A stretch of 64,000 bases of DNA from Batrachochytrium dendrobatidis JAM81 (taxonomy: Eukaryota > Chytridiomycota > Chytridiomycetes > Rhizophydiales): the NCBI RefSeq assembly GCF_000203795.2, contig NW_006281103.1:629658-693657 (forward strand), in the 5' to 3' direction. Shown here one piece after another: positions 12,414 to 22,462 of this stretch; within the stretch, counting starts at the first letter, position 1, and each line of letters opens with the position of its first letter. The notes beneath the pieces were generated by a model. The model was not told where the DNA came from and did no database searches. It worked only from the letters and a program-made list of their open reading frames with translations. Position numbers and translations under genes: made by a program.

Positions 12414-14072
12414 ATGATTTATAGATATACTCAAAGCTGGTTAGTCAAACCACCGATATTATCTGCCTACTACTCAATACAACAGCCATCTTTACTAGTC
12501 TTTTACCCAACATCAACTGCTTTTACAGCTGTATCTCGGCTGAAACTCGACAAGTTCCTATCAGGAATTACTGTAGATACACTAGAAAATCCCATAGTTT
12601 GCACAAAAAAGTTTAAAAACAATGCATACACTGAGATCTCAAGTCATACCAAGTCTGTACCCATCAATTCTACCAATACCTCCAACAAATTAGTACCATT
12701 ACCCAAACTAAATAAACCTCAAAGACCTGTATTGATGCGACAGCGATTGCTATCTGCAACAACACTCAGCACACTTGAGGAAGCTTCCACTGCCCAACTA
12801 TCAAGTATGCAGTCACAAGACTACACTCATATTATAATGAGTATTCGCCAAAACAAGTATGTTGATCTTAATCAGATTCCAAATAGACTGAGACTTCAAC
12901 GATCAGTACCAGTACTGAAAGCTCTATATTCTGCTGGCGTGAAGCCTGATTTGAAGGGGTGGAAACTGCTCATGTGGTTGTATAACTCTATTGGAAGTTT
13001 GGCAGATGTCAAACAGACATTTAAACAAATGACTGAACACAACTATCGTGTTTATGACTTGTCAGTGTCAGGACCACTGGTACGATCTTATATTGCTCAT
13101 AGAAAGGACGCTGAAGCTATGGATGCGTTTCAAAAACTGTGTCGGGTAGATAGATCTGTATCGCCTTACCGTATGCTCATTCAAGCCTATATCGATAGAA
13201 ACGATCACAAAGGCGTCGAGTCTGCTCTTCAACTTATGATCGATGCCAAGTACAAGCTCCATGCAGAAGTGCTGTTGCCATTGTGCGAGTTTTACTTTAA
13301 ACTTCAAGACTACCAGCAAGTGCTGACTCATATTCAATCGTGTCTTGCGAATCAATCAAAAGTGCCCTTGCTCAGGATATACTATATCATGATGTGTACA
13401 TTCAATGAAATGGGAGACTATCAACAAGTACAGTCTTTGATTGACAAAATGAAACATCGAGGAGAGTTTGTAACTGATGCGATGTACATGGAGCAGATTG
13501 TGTCATTTTCTAGACTAGGCAATTCCCAGTCCATGTGGTGTGTCTATAATGAGTTGCAACAGCGGAAATGTAATTTTTCTACCCGATCTCTCCAGAGTTT
13601 AGCTCAACACATTGGACCTATACAGACTCGCAACACATTGGTGAAACACGGACTCATTCAATCTATTCCTTCATCTATCGACATTCCAATTCTCATGAAT
13701 TTTCTCACTGGCTACGCTCATATCGGCGACATTGCTTCAACAATCATCATCATTGATGAGCTTCGATCATTATTTGTTCCCATCACACCATCTATCCACT
13801 TCCAAGCTGTGATGGCGTATTGCCGATCAGGGGATATGGATGGGGCGTTAAATCTGCTCACATCCATAGCCAACTCCAATAATTGGATGTATATTTACGC
13901 ATGGACAGCGATTCTTGCAACTGCTGCCAGTCATTACCCAGATAGTATCGATGAGATTGCTGACCGTATTCTGCACATATATCCCCACATAAACATTGAA
14001 CATATTACAGAGCGTGCACAGGTTTATATAAAATATATGAATCGACCAGAGTTTGCAAGGCGCGTTAACTAG
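12414..14072 (+). CDS. Pentatricopeptide repeat (PPR) protein, probably mitochondrial
   Basis: A 552-residue single-exon protein. The N-terminus (MIYRYTQSWLVKPPILSAYY) is basic and poor in acidic residues, as expected of a mitochondrial presequence. From about residue 165 onward it is a chain of ~35-residue helical hairpins of PPR type, for example SAGVKPDLKGWKLLMWLYN, and later QAVMAYCRSGDMDGALNLL. PPR proteins bind organellar RNA and act in its processing, stability or translation. The number of repeats visible (roughly eight to ten) and the lack of a catalytic domain fit a specificity factor. I cannot name the target. The stop lies 162 bp before the next gene's start codon. Confidence 0.75.
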   Translation: MIYRYTQSWLVKPPILSAYYSIQQPSLLVFYPTSTAFTAVSRLKLDKFLSGITVDTLENPIVCTKKFKNNAYTEISSHTKSVPINSTNTSNKLVPLPKLNKPQRPVLMRQRLLSATTLSTLEEASTAQLSSMQSQDYTHIIMSIRQNKYVDLNQIPNRLRLQRSVPVLKALYSAGVKPDLKGWKLLMWLYNSIGSLADVKQTFKQMTEHNYRVYDLSVSGPLVRSYIAHRKDAEAMDAFQKLCRVDRSVSPYRMLIQAYIDRNDHKGVESALQLMIDAKYKLHAEVLLPLCEFYFKLQDYQQVLTHIQSCLANQSKVPLLRIYYIMMCTFNEMGDYQQVQSLIDKMKHRGEFVTDAMYMEQIVSFSRLGNSQSMWCVYNELQQRKCNFSTRSLQSLAQHIGPIQTRNTLVKHGLIQSIPSSIDIPILMNFLTGYAHIGDIASTIIIIDELRSLFVPITPSIHFQAVMAYCRSGDMDGALNLLTSIANSNNWMYIYAWTAILATAASHYPDSIDEIADRILHIYPHINIEHITERAQVYIKYMNRPEFARRVN

Positions 14073-14157
14073 AGCACTATTCGTATCCCAATAAACATGG
14101 TCTTGTATGCATCCAGCGAATAGATTGCTGGAGTATGTCTGCAAGTACAGCATACAA

Positions 14158-14165
14158 TCACGTGA
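14158..14165. promoter_or_regulatory. TCACGTGA box upstream of the C7orf25-like gene
   Basis: A perfect palindrome containing CACGTG lies 70 bp upstream of the ATG at 14235. CACGTG is the site of Cbf1/USF-type bHLH factors in fungi. Five other genes here have the same box at a similar distance. Confidence 0.5.
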
Positions 14166-14234
14166 GTAAATTTTGAAGATTTGGAAATACAAATCCAACT
14201 CATTACAGAATCTGGCATTGATATTATTACTGAA

Positions 14235-15934
14235 ATGGCTGAAATGACACAGGATGAAATGGAAACGATGGCATTCCATCTACACGATATTGCAAATGAC
14301 TTATTATCCACTGTCCAATCACTTGACTCTTCAACCACTATGACCCATACAACCTCCCGTAAATATTTGACTCGTATTCGAGGCATCTCAAAGTTCCTCA
14401 CTTTAATCAAATCAGAACAGTCCTTCCTATCCACTCTTTTGGTCAATCCATCACGCATCAAGCCAGCGCATGTTCGCTGCTCAAACGTCCCGTACCTGTC
14501 ATCCGTGCTGAAATCGGTTCAACAGGAAAATGGAGTAGCAAGTGTATTTCATGTTTTTAAATACTTTCCGGGCGGGAATCATGGATCTGATAAACAAGAC
14601 AAACCATCTAATATTCGAGTGGATGTGGTTGCTGCTGGTGGGATGAGATGGATCAAAGTCAAGGCTTCAAACATGTTGAGTAATCTGGAAGATATCGAAA
14701 CAGCTGACGACGAATCTGATATCGACGATCTTGATTCATGCAAGTCCACGTTGCCATGTTGGTAACCAATGCAATGTCTTTTCATGTCTTTACTCAACAC
14801 TTGATAGCTAGACTGATCTGATATGTATGTATGTTTGAAATGCAGCCGATAGCAACAGTGATGCAGCTCAACAATCCAATGGAGATGCATTCAATACCAC
14901 TGCAGGTCAATCTCTAGTTCTACAAGGAAAACTCCCTCTTATTATTCGGCAATCGCTTGAATTGCTCGAAGCAGCTAGACAGAATCAGATGCATTACACA
15001 ACTCCTACTGTTGTGATCAAATTTCTTGGATCAAACCTCGCCGATCAAAAGAATGCCAAAATTGTTAGCAGGCTACAGGAGTTGGGTATTGTGGTTGAGT
15101 TTGGACTAGGCTCCAACACAGAGCCTGACATGTCCCATACATTTGCTAATGCGACTCTGCAGGATGATGCCACGGATTGTTCAACAGTGCTTACTGGATC
15201 CATGTCTAATGAAACTGTACAAAAGGAGCCTTCAAAAACACATACTTCATTTCCACAGCTGGCAGCTCAACCACATAATTTTGAGCTGGATTCACTCACA
15301 CAAGTATTAAATATAGACGTGCCAACACTCTTGGCACTTGTGGCGGACACGACACATCGATTTGCCAGTATCAATGCAACAGGAATAGATCATACTCTCA
15401 GGCGTTTTTAAAGATCAAGCCCGAGATGAACTTGATTGTCCAATTCTATCAGCTATGCAGCGTGTATTTTCAAACAGACAGCTAGTGGTGACTCGTTCTG
15501 CTTTTGACAAGTTTGCAAAGATTGTAGATGTAATCGGAGGAGAGATGGAGCGAGCGCGATCAAGACTGATATTCCGAAAAGAAGATGTTCATGGATCTGT
15601 TTTTGACAATGATCGATACCAACAGGTTGTGCCAGTGTTGTCGAGTGATATCCATGGCGTACATTACTTTTCAAAAATGGCCAAGATTCAAGTGATTGAT
15701 GACGATCCATCGGAGCGATTTATGGAGTGGGCAAACAAGTGTCCGAGATTTGGAATGCATAATGTAAATATATTTGGAACGGGAGATAAGTTGCGAATGA
15801 CAACTGTGACTGCGAATGCATCTGCTGGCAGAACATTGGCGGAAGCAGGGTTTGCCGATGTGTCATTATGGTTACATATGCCTCGATCATTGGTGGAGCA
15901 GCGAGTGTTGAAATGGATCAATCGAACTCAATAA
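14235..15934 (+). CDS. C7orf25/UPF0415 (DUF1308) family protein
   Basis: Three exons fit: 14235-14761, 14853-15367 and 15402-15934, giving 524 residues in phase. The C-terminal half has the hallmarks of the C7orf25 (UPF0415, DUF1308) family: CPILSAMQRVF, then SAFDKFAKIVDVIGGEMERA, NIFGTGDKLRMTTVTANASA and the closing LWLHMPRSLVEQ. The family is widely conserved but poorly characterised; the C-terminal part has been compared to PIN-like nuclease folds. The second intron would be only 34 nt (GTATCA...CTCAG), yet both sides fit the family sequence and phase. The first intron's ends are less certain: GTAACC at 14762 pairs in phase with an AG at 14851-14852, although the stronger CAG at 14843-14845 would shift the frame. 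The ATG at 14235 is the first in frame. Confidence 0.8.
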
Positions 15935-16079
15935 AATGGCTTGATGATTATAATACAATTTGTCAATGTAGCAAGATATTGGTGGATTGAAATAACCAAT
16001 TTGTTTTGGATGTTCAAGAAATCGGATTTTCAAATATAAAAACGAGCCAAGCCAATCATCAGATTGTCAGTCGAAACAA

Positions 16080-16406
16080 ATGAGATGCATCCATGCAACA
16101 GTTGTTGCCAGCAAGAGTATTGTCATGAAAATACAGCCATTCACCTACTCTAGACACAGGAGACTGAGTACCCTTTCACAGCCTGTATTAAAGAAACAGC
16201 CAAAGTATCCCATTTCAATCCCTAAAAAGAAAGCATCACCCATGGCTAAAGGCATTGGAGTCATGCTGGGCTTGTATTGTGTTGGACTAGTGGCTATATG
16301 GGGCACAGTGGATGAGAAACAGACAGAAACCAAGCTACTGCAAAAGGAAAGGGCTCAGTTGATACATGATATAAAGACCAGGCAATCGGAATCTACATCC
16401 AAATGA
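16080..16406 (+). CDS. Small single-TM protein, probably mitochondrial inner membrane
   Basis: A 108-residue frame with a basic, Ser-rich N-terminus (RHRRLSTLSQ near 26-34) that resembles a mitochondrial presequence. One transmembrane segment spans about 58-75 (IGVMLGLYCVGLVAIWG), and a charged helical tail follows (QTETKLLQKERAQLIHDI). This architecture recalls small respiratory-complex assembly factors such as the PET117 or COA3 types, but I see no diagnostic motif and do not assign one. It lies 145 bp downstream of the DUF1308 gene on the same strand. It could be spurious, but the composition argues for a real gene. Confidence 0.5.
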   Translation: MRCIHATVVASKSIVMKIQPFTYSRHRRLSTLSQPVLKKQPKYPISIPKKKASPMAKGIGVMLGLYCVGLVAIWGTVDEKQTETKLLQKERAQLIHDIKTRQSESTSK

Positions 16407-16940
16407 ACACCAATACCATTACTATCATGATTTTATTGTATACCAGAATGGGATTTGCCATGAGTAAATTGTGACCTTGATGATCCATACCAACCAGCAG
16501 TCTATTGACCATTACTAGTGTGATGTGTAATATGTTGTGCATCAATGCACGAGGTTATACTGTTTAGTTTACCAATTCAAGTGTCAAGCTTGGACCATGT
16601 TGGATCTGATATAGAGCTCAAGTTATATTTCGCTTGTTAGTCCTGTAGCTAACCTTGAGTATATAAAACAAGCCACTTATGATTTCGCATTAATATGATA
16701 CTATTCTTGTGTTACGAGATCTGTAGTTTAGTTGTATAAAAGGGACTAGATCGAATGTCAACAAGACCTCTAGCTACGTTTTAAAGATTGGCATACAGTC
16801 TGCAGATTTACAGCCAGTTGGAATCTACAATGAATATTGGCAATGTAGAGCCCAATTTAATCTAATCAGATCCATTTTAGACGAGCAGTTAGAAAACCAC
16901 TTGTGTATTCCCTAGATATATGCTTGAAACCAACAGTTGT
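16407..16940. other. Convergent intergenic region
   Basis: This 0.53-kb region holds the 3' ends of the small TM protein gene and the NDUFB10-type gene. No frame, repeat or RNA gene could be supported. Confidence 0.4.
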
Positions 16941-17382
16941 TTATTGAACACCTTCAGGTTTAGGCCTAGAGTAAGGGACCAGACGACCAGCATTAGTCAG
17001 ACGCATAACTTCCATAAGCTGGGTTGAAAGATGGCGACAGTTTTGTAAATGGTTGACACCTTCTCGTATGTAGCACCAACGAAGTTTATCACGGAGAATG
17101 CGAATTTCTTGTCCAGTAACCAGTTGCTCTTTGTAGTACTCATCTCTGGATTTAATCACAGCAGCGTAGTCTAATCAAGTACATTCAGGTTGAAATGTGA
17201 GCGATTCTCTAGTATACGAATGACAGTGGCAATAGTGAATGAATACCATAAGGATCAAAGGCATTGTTTTGATTTGCGGCAGGAGACAACTATTTTTATG
17301 TAATAAACAAGTAAGTTGATGACACTAGTGCATAGTGATGGCAGGAATTATAGCAGACCTTGACAGGACCAGTGTGTTCCAT
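16941..17382 (-). CDS. NADH:ubiquinone oxidoreductase subunit, NDUFB10/PDSW type
   Basis: Three exons (17382-17359, 17289-17247, 17170-16941) join in phase to 98 residues beginning MEHTGPVKLSP. The core YYKEQLVTGQEIRILRDKLR followed by WCYIREGVNHLQNCRHLS carries the Tyr-rich and Cys-containing pattern of the NDUFB10 family, an accessory subunit of the complex I membrane arm facing the intermembrane space. The length matches short fungal PDSW subunits of roughly 90-110 residues. Neither cleavable presequence nor TM segment is visible, as expected for a peripheral subunit. It is divergently arranged with RPA2: the two ATGs are 156 bp apart, so they probably share a promoter region. Confidence 0.8.
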
Positions 17383-17538
17383 TGTTGTTGCAATAGTGCA
17401 GTGAGCTGCAAGTAAAAATTCGATTTCAGTCAAGCACAGTCCTCAGGTTAACATTGAGTAAAGATCGAGTGCGATCAGTAAACGATTGTCTGTCCGATTG
17501 TAGTGTCGATTGCTGGACAAGTTTTTGTAGTAAATATC

Positions 17539-18892
17539 ATGTCGTTTGGTAATCTACTGCTGGATGTAAACACTGTCAGTGCCAACTTTAATGCTAATGC
17601 TTTACGGCTTAATATTAGGAGGATATGGTGGCTACAACGGCAGCAATGGGTATCAACCACACGCAGGCATGAATGCTCCTCAACAGTCATACCAGTCTAG
17701 CAACAGTGTGGGCGGTGGGTTCTTGGCTGGTGGAGGCAGCTCCACAGGTCAGTATGGAATCAGTGGATCTGGAAACTCTCCCATGGTTGACTCTCCAAAC
17801 AAAAAGGTATTGTTTCTGTTTGTTTAGCAAGGCTGATCTGCATGATCCAGCTTCCATGCAATCTGCTGCTGAACTCTACTAAATCATACATGAAGAAGGG
17901 TTCCGGTAACCAATCACTTCGTCCAGTCACTATCAAGCAGCTTTTAGCAGCTACCCAAACACAGCAGACATCAGATTCTCCCTTCACAATCGACTCGCAA
18001 GAGCTTACCCAAGTGACTCTTGTGGGTCGTCTGAATTCTACTACTCTTCAGTCTACAAACTGTACCTATGTGATCGATGATGGCACTGGATTGACCATTG
18101 AATGTAAAAAGTTTTTTGACTACAATGGTGCTGATGATGAGAAAGTCCAGGCAGACCAGTTTCCCGAAGAAAGCTACGTTCAAGTATTTGGTCAGATCAA
18201 GTCGTTTGGATCTAAAAAAACCTTGAGTTTATTCAAGATGCGACTAATAAATAGCATTGATGAGATTACCTATCACAACACCATGGTAATCATGGCCCAT
18301 CTTGCATTAACCAAAGGACTGGTATGTAATTTTGGATATATTCATGTTCCTTGGAAACTAAATATTGGTTTGTATGATAGACCAGGTTCATTTGCGATTG
18401 TTTAGATATATCTAACGTGTTACTATTGACTGGCTTGTTAATTTCAATAGAATGACGCCAACCCTAATACTGCTGGGTTCGGCACAGGGGCTCAGCATGG
18501 TGGAATGATGGCTGGTATAAAACCTCAAGAGACTCAATCAGGATATCTTCAACAACAGTATGGTCAATACGGTCAACAGTCAAACAGTGGATATGGTCAA
18601 TCCAACGATAGCATGTTTACTCCTATCCAGAGCGAGATTTTAAACTTTGCTCGCGAGCATCAGGCATCTGTCGAAGGCATGGCTATAAAAGACCTTATTT
18701 TTCGTATGCGTGGCCGAGCTTCTGAATCTCAAATTCGGTACAGTTATGATAATACTGGCATGCATTGCAAGGCTTTGTTGACTGATATTTTTTGTATATT
18801 TTGACAGGGAGGAGGTTCAGTTCTTGTCTAATGAAGGACACATTTATAGTACACTGGATGACGATCATTTCAAATCTACCGGTGGAAATTAA
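17539..18892 (+). CDS. RPA2: Replication protein A subunit 2 (RPA32)
   Basis: Exons 17539-17548, 17619-17806, ~17896-18321, 18451-18737 and 18808-18892 give about 331 residues. The first exon is only ten bases (ATGTCGTTTG). The N-terminus is Gly/Ser/Gln-rich ([13 protein letters not shown]), the region phosphorylated by cell-cycle and checkpoint kinases. The OB fold follows ([47 protein letters not shown]), then a Gln/Tyr linker and the C-terminal winged helix ([20 protein letters not shown]). RPA binds single-stranded DNA in replication, repair and recombination. The acceptor of intron 2 is uncertain: AAG at 17893-17895 or 17896-17898 follows a branch-like CTACTAAAT, while CCAG at 17848-17850 would add 15 residues. 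Confidence 0.93.
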
Positions 18893-18976
18893 GCATCTCT
18901 ACTCTGTAGATAGCATTGATTTTAGCTAGCATTACTCTTGTGTTGTTATCAATAAAAAGTATTCGATGGTATTCAT

Positions 18977-19431
18977 GGTTACGCTCAAGACAAAAGACAT
19001 GCCAATGGAAAAGTGAAATAAACTGAAATTGCCAACAATCCAATCTCATGTTTCAAGCCATTCTGATGGCATCAAGCAGGTTGATGTTGCAGTATGTCAC
19101 CGTAAATCATCTGTTTGTAAAACTGCACGATCGTTTTAGGTTAATACAGACTATATATGTGCAATACCGATACTCTTGTCAAAGCAAGACCAAATGGGCA
19201 ACATTGCATATTGAATCAAGAAAAACAGGTCGTCTAGCAACTGACCGTGTTAACAGGTCAGATTGTTGTGTTACAGGAAATACAAACAATATATGCTTTT
19301 ATTCAAATCAACAATATAACAATATTTACAAGACAACAGCAACACCAAGAAAAAGCAAACTCGATCACGCACCAAAGTATGGTGAATCGATTCACATGAA
19401 TACTTTCCAAATACACGATACATGGAAGTGA
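18977..19431 (+). repeat. Repeat family A, copy 1 (left arm of a 455-bp inverted repeat)
   Basis: This arm is nearly identical to the reverse complement of 21760-22214, with the same length (455 bp) and no gaps. Each arm contains a 127-codon open frame (19048-19431 here) that differs at only two residues between copies. The frame has no recognisable domain and is most likely chance. The arm ends abruptly 20 bp before the CACGTG box of SKP1. A decayed third copy lies at about 30650-30960. Confidence 0.85.
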
Positions 19432-19450
19432 TGGCTAGAGTGAGATAAAG

Positions 19451-19458
19451 TCACGTGG
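19451..19458. promoter_or_regulatory. TCACGTGG box upstream of SKP1
   Basis: The box ends 76 bp before the SKP1 ATG at 19534, on the gene side of the repeat arm. Confidence 0.5.
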
Positions 19459-19533
19459 AATTATTTTACTTTGAATTGAAAGTGAAATCAACTGTTGGCA
19501 TTCAACCAGCGCTAATCTCATCTACTACTAGCC

Positions 19534-20299
19534 ATGATGATTACTCTTCTTTCACATGACAAAGAATCTTATACAGTTGAGCATGCCATTGCAGAGCGCT
19601 CCGTTCTGCTAAAAAATATGCTAGAGGATCTAGGTGATACTTCCGACACCACTATTCCCCTTCCAAATGTTACTGGTAGAATCCTGAAAAAGGCAAGTCT
19701 ACATTATTATATATGCACTATTTTCCTGGACATGTACTGACATGTGTACTATTTATAGGTTGTGGAGTACTGTACATATCACAAAAACGACCCACCTCCA
19801 CCTCTGTCCGAATCTAAAGAGGATGTTGAAGTCATTCGTCGTCGTGCCGACAATATTTCTGAATGGGACATGCAGTTTATAAAGGTGGAGAATGACGACC
19901 TTCTCGAGTTGATTCTTGCTGCAAATTATATGGATATTAAACCGCTACTTGATCTCGGGTGCATGACTGTTGCCAATATGATCAAGGGAAAGGTAGTGTA
20001 CTTGAATGAACACGGTGAACCTTTTTATAGCTTATTTGTAACCTTTGTATATGCATCTTTACTATACTCAGACTGCCGAAGAGATTAGAACTGCTTTTAA
20101 TATTGAAAATGATTTTACTCCTGAAGAAGAAGAGCAGATTATGAGGTTTGTACGATTCGTATGGCTTACTATTAAGCTCATCTCGGTTTTTTGATTTGAT
20201 TTAGATGTCAGATTTGAGGCTAATATAATTGTGTATACTTTTTTTTATTGGAAATCCATGTTTGATACTAGGGAGAATGAATGGGCGGCAGACGCTTAA
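19534..20299 (+). CDS. SKP1: SKP1, SCF ubiquitin ligase adaptor
   Basis: Exons 19534-19692, 19759-19992, 20072-20145 and 20272-20299 join to 164 residues. The BTB/POZ-like N-terminus ([24 protein letters not shown]) and the F-box-binding C-terminus ([44 protein letters not shown]) are diagnostic. SKP1 bridges cullin-1 to F-box proteins in SCF ligases and joins other F-box complexes such as CBF3 or RAVE. The first intron begins GC rather than GT, within the strong donor context AAG|GCAAGT, and ends TATAG; both sides read exactly into the conserved sequence. The last coding exon is only 28 bases. The promoter is confined between repeat arm A1 and the ATG. Confidence 0.95.
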
Positions 20300-20627
20300 A
20301 CATAGCCTACTGTTATTAGTAATTCTCACCAAATGCAAGTCGGTCATGACTTGTATCACCAACTTTTGGCTTGATGCATCTTCACCAAACTATCCCACAA
20401 CACAGCCAAACTACACAACTTTTCATATCCTCTGATATGAAAAAATGCAAATTACCATTAAAACTGGCCATATATTTACAACTTGTTTTTTGGGGGGAAT
20501 AGTATATTTGTTTTGAGATGATCGATAGTGTTTGTCACACTAATGTGGATACTTGGAAGCTAATTTAACCCAGTATTCAATTGATTGATTAATACTATTT
20601 GTGGTGAATATAAATGCACACTCTCAA

Positions 20628-21543
20628 CTATCGTGATGTAAACAAGTCAATACTCAAATCAGCTACCTGAATAATCACGTAAGCGAGAAGTATCCATGGG
20701 CCATTGGTGTAATCCACCAATTGCTTTTGATATGATCCAAACAAATCCGAGTCGCACATAGCAGTCCCGTTGGCAAATACTAGAACAAAGTTAAAATGCT
20801 GGCAATGAGTAACATTTTATTGCATGGAAACATGTGCATTCATATCCAACATCAACATCAACTTACGATTCTGTATACACGTGGTTATACTAGTAACTCC
20901 AAAAACGTTGTTGCAGTCCTGATTGCACTGAGTGTTCAAGGTGTAAAAATATGATCCTGCAAAACAGTATACAGTCAACCCAACGGAGCACATCACTGTA
21001 GCTAAACATAGATGCTAATCTCCAAAATGGGGTTATTATGAAATTCCATTAAACAAAATACAAATTGGCAATGCTTACAGTCAAATCTATCAAATGTGAG
21101 TAAGCATTCAAGTGGATAACCCAAAAAGAAAACAAACGCATTACAAGTGTAACTATGTGCATGGTGGACAAGACTAGATGGAGACTGAGCATTCCAACTA
21201 CGCCAAAAATCATTCTAGGAATAAATACAAGCCCTATTATTGTTACTGCCTGTGGTAACAGTATACTAATTATCAGTCAAAGTCTAAATTTGTAATTACT
21301 ATGGATTAAGAGGGTTGAAGTTTGGATTACCATTATAAGCAGTTCTCCACCAAGAAGAAGTCGTAGCCTAACAAGTGCATCTTTTGAGACGATGTTGGAG
21401 TCGGATTTCTTTGATTTTTCTCGAAGCAACCCTCTACTGGAGGACAGGGTTTGGTTTGTAGATGTACGGTTGGGTTGTATGCCATAAGCTCTGAGTGATA
21501 AACTGGCAGAATTGCGTGGTTTAAGGATATGTGTAGATGCAAC
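20628..21543 (-). CDS. Split gene for a four-TM membrane protein, 5' end unresolved
   Basis: No long frame shows this gene, but four exons join in phase: 21543-21331, 21249-21079, 21014-20867 and 20779-20628 (stop TAG), about 228 codons. Donors are GTAATC, GTAAGC and GTAAGT; acceptors are CCACAG, ATTAG and TCTAG. Exon 1 encodes a basic Ser-rich cytosolic stretch. Exon 2 gives two hydrophobic segments (IIGLVFIPRMIFGVVGML and VLSTMHIVTLVMRLFSFWVI). Exon 3 gives a third (VMCSVGLTVYCFAGSYFY) and a loop with CNQDC and further Cys. Exon 4 gives the fourth (WILLAYVIIQVADLSIDLF). I recognise no family. The N-terminus lacks an ATG in the first exon found, so at least one upstream exon is missing from the model. 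Confidence 0.6.
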
Positions 21544-21759
21544 CTGACGTGTATCCTATCAAGTATGGTGTATAGCAGATATATACGCAGAGTGCATAGG
21601 GTTAGACTCAACTTAGTGAGTTGTAAAGGATAATATGCCAAGTTTATCTGACAATATATGCCTGCCCACCATTGTCTGTTTTGACTTGTCTATACACGAT
21701 ACAATAGAAAAGTATTTAGCTTGCCAATGGAAATTAAAAATTGTCAACAATCATCTTTT

Positions 21760-22214
21760 TCACTTCCGTGTATCGTGTATTTGGAAAGTATTCATGTGAA
21801 TCGATTCACCATACTTTGGTGCGTGATCGAGTTTGCTTTTTCTTGGTGTTGCTGTTGTCTTGTAAATATTGTTATATTGTTGATTTGAATAAAAGCATAT
21901 ATTGTTTGTATTTCCTGTAACACAACAATCTGACCTGTTAACACGGTCAGTTGCTAGACGACCTGTTTTTCTTGATTCAATATGCAATGCTGCCCATTTG
22001 GTCTTGCTTTGACAAGAGTATCGGTATTGCACATATATAGTCTGTATTAACCTAAAACGATCGTGCAGTTTTACAAACAGATGATTTACGGTGACATACT
22101 GCAACATCAACCTGCTTGATGCCATCAGAATGGCTTGAAACATGAGATTGGGTTGTTGGCAATTTCAGTTTATTTCACTTTTCCATTGGCATGTCTTTTG
22201 TCTTGAGCGTAACC
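21760..22214 (-). repeat. Repeat family A, copy 2 (right arm of the inverted repeat)
   Basis: Inverted mate of 18977-19431, separated from it by 2.3 kb containing SKP1 and the four-TM gene. On its left, 21722-21755 contains GCCAATGGAAA and TTGTCAACAATC, which resemble GCCAATGGAAA and TTGCCAACAATCC at the opposite end (reverse strand). This copy therefore probably retains both termini of a ~500-bp TIR element (about 21710-22214), whereas copy 1 has lost one end. Confidence 0.8.
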
Positions 22215-22462
22215 TTTAGACGCGCCTTGACTGACTCCAAAAGTGAGTGTGCCACATGGATATTTGCTAATTCCATGTTTCAAGGCATATTCCTCACCTA
22301 TCCAATCCTCAATTTAAATATTAACTGCTCTTGATCATTTAGTATCATTCAGTTTTTCTGCAGCGTTGCACGACTTTCACCAGTTCCTGTTGCACCAAGT
22401 AGTCAAACCGGCTCTCCACTTATTTACCCAACAAACATCCAATTGATTTAAAAGCAATCGTT

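Noticed and set aside
16407..16940. Possible tRNA or small RNA in the convergent spacer
   Set aside because: No T-loop-like GTTCGA, no cloverleaf pairing and no Pol III B-box noticed by eye.
19048..19431. 127-codon frame in repeat A copy 1, with an almost identical frame at 21760-22143 on the minus strand
   Set aside because: It follows from the repeat arms being near identical. There is no domain, composition is unlike the neighbouring proteins, and the third copy (30650-30960) does not keep the frame.
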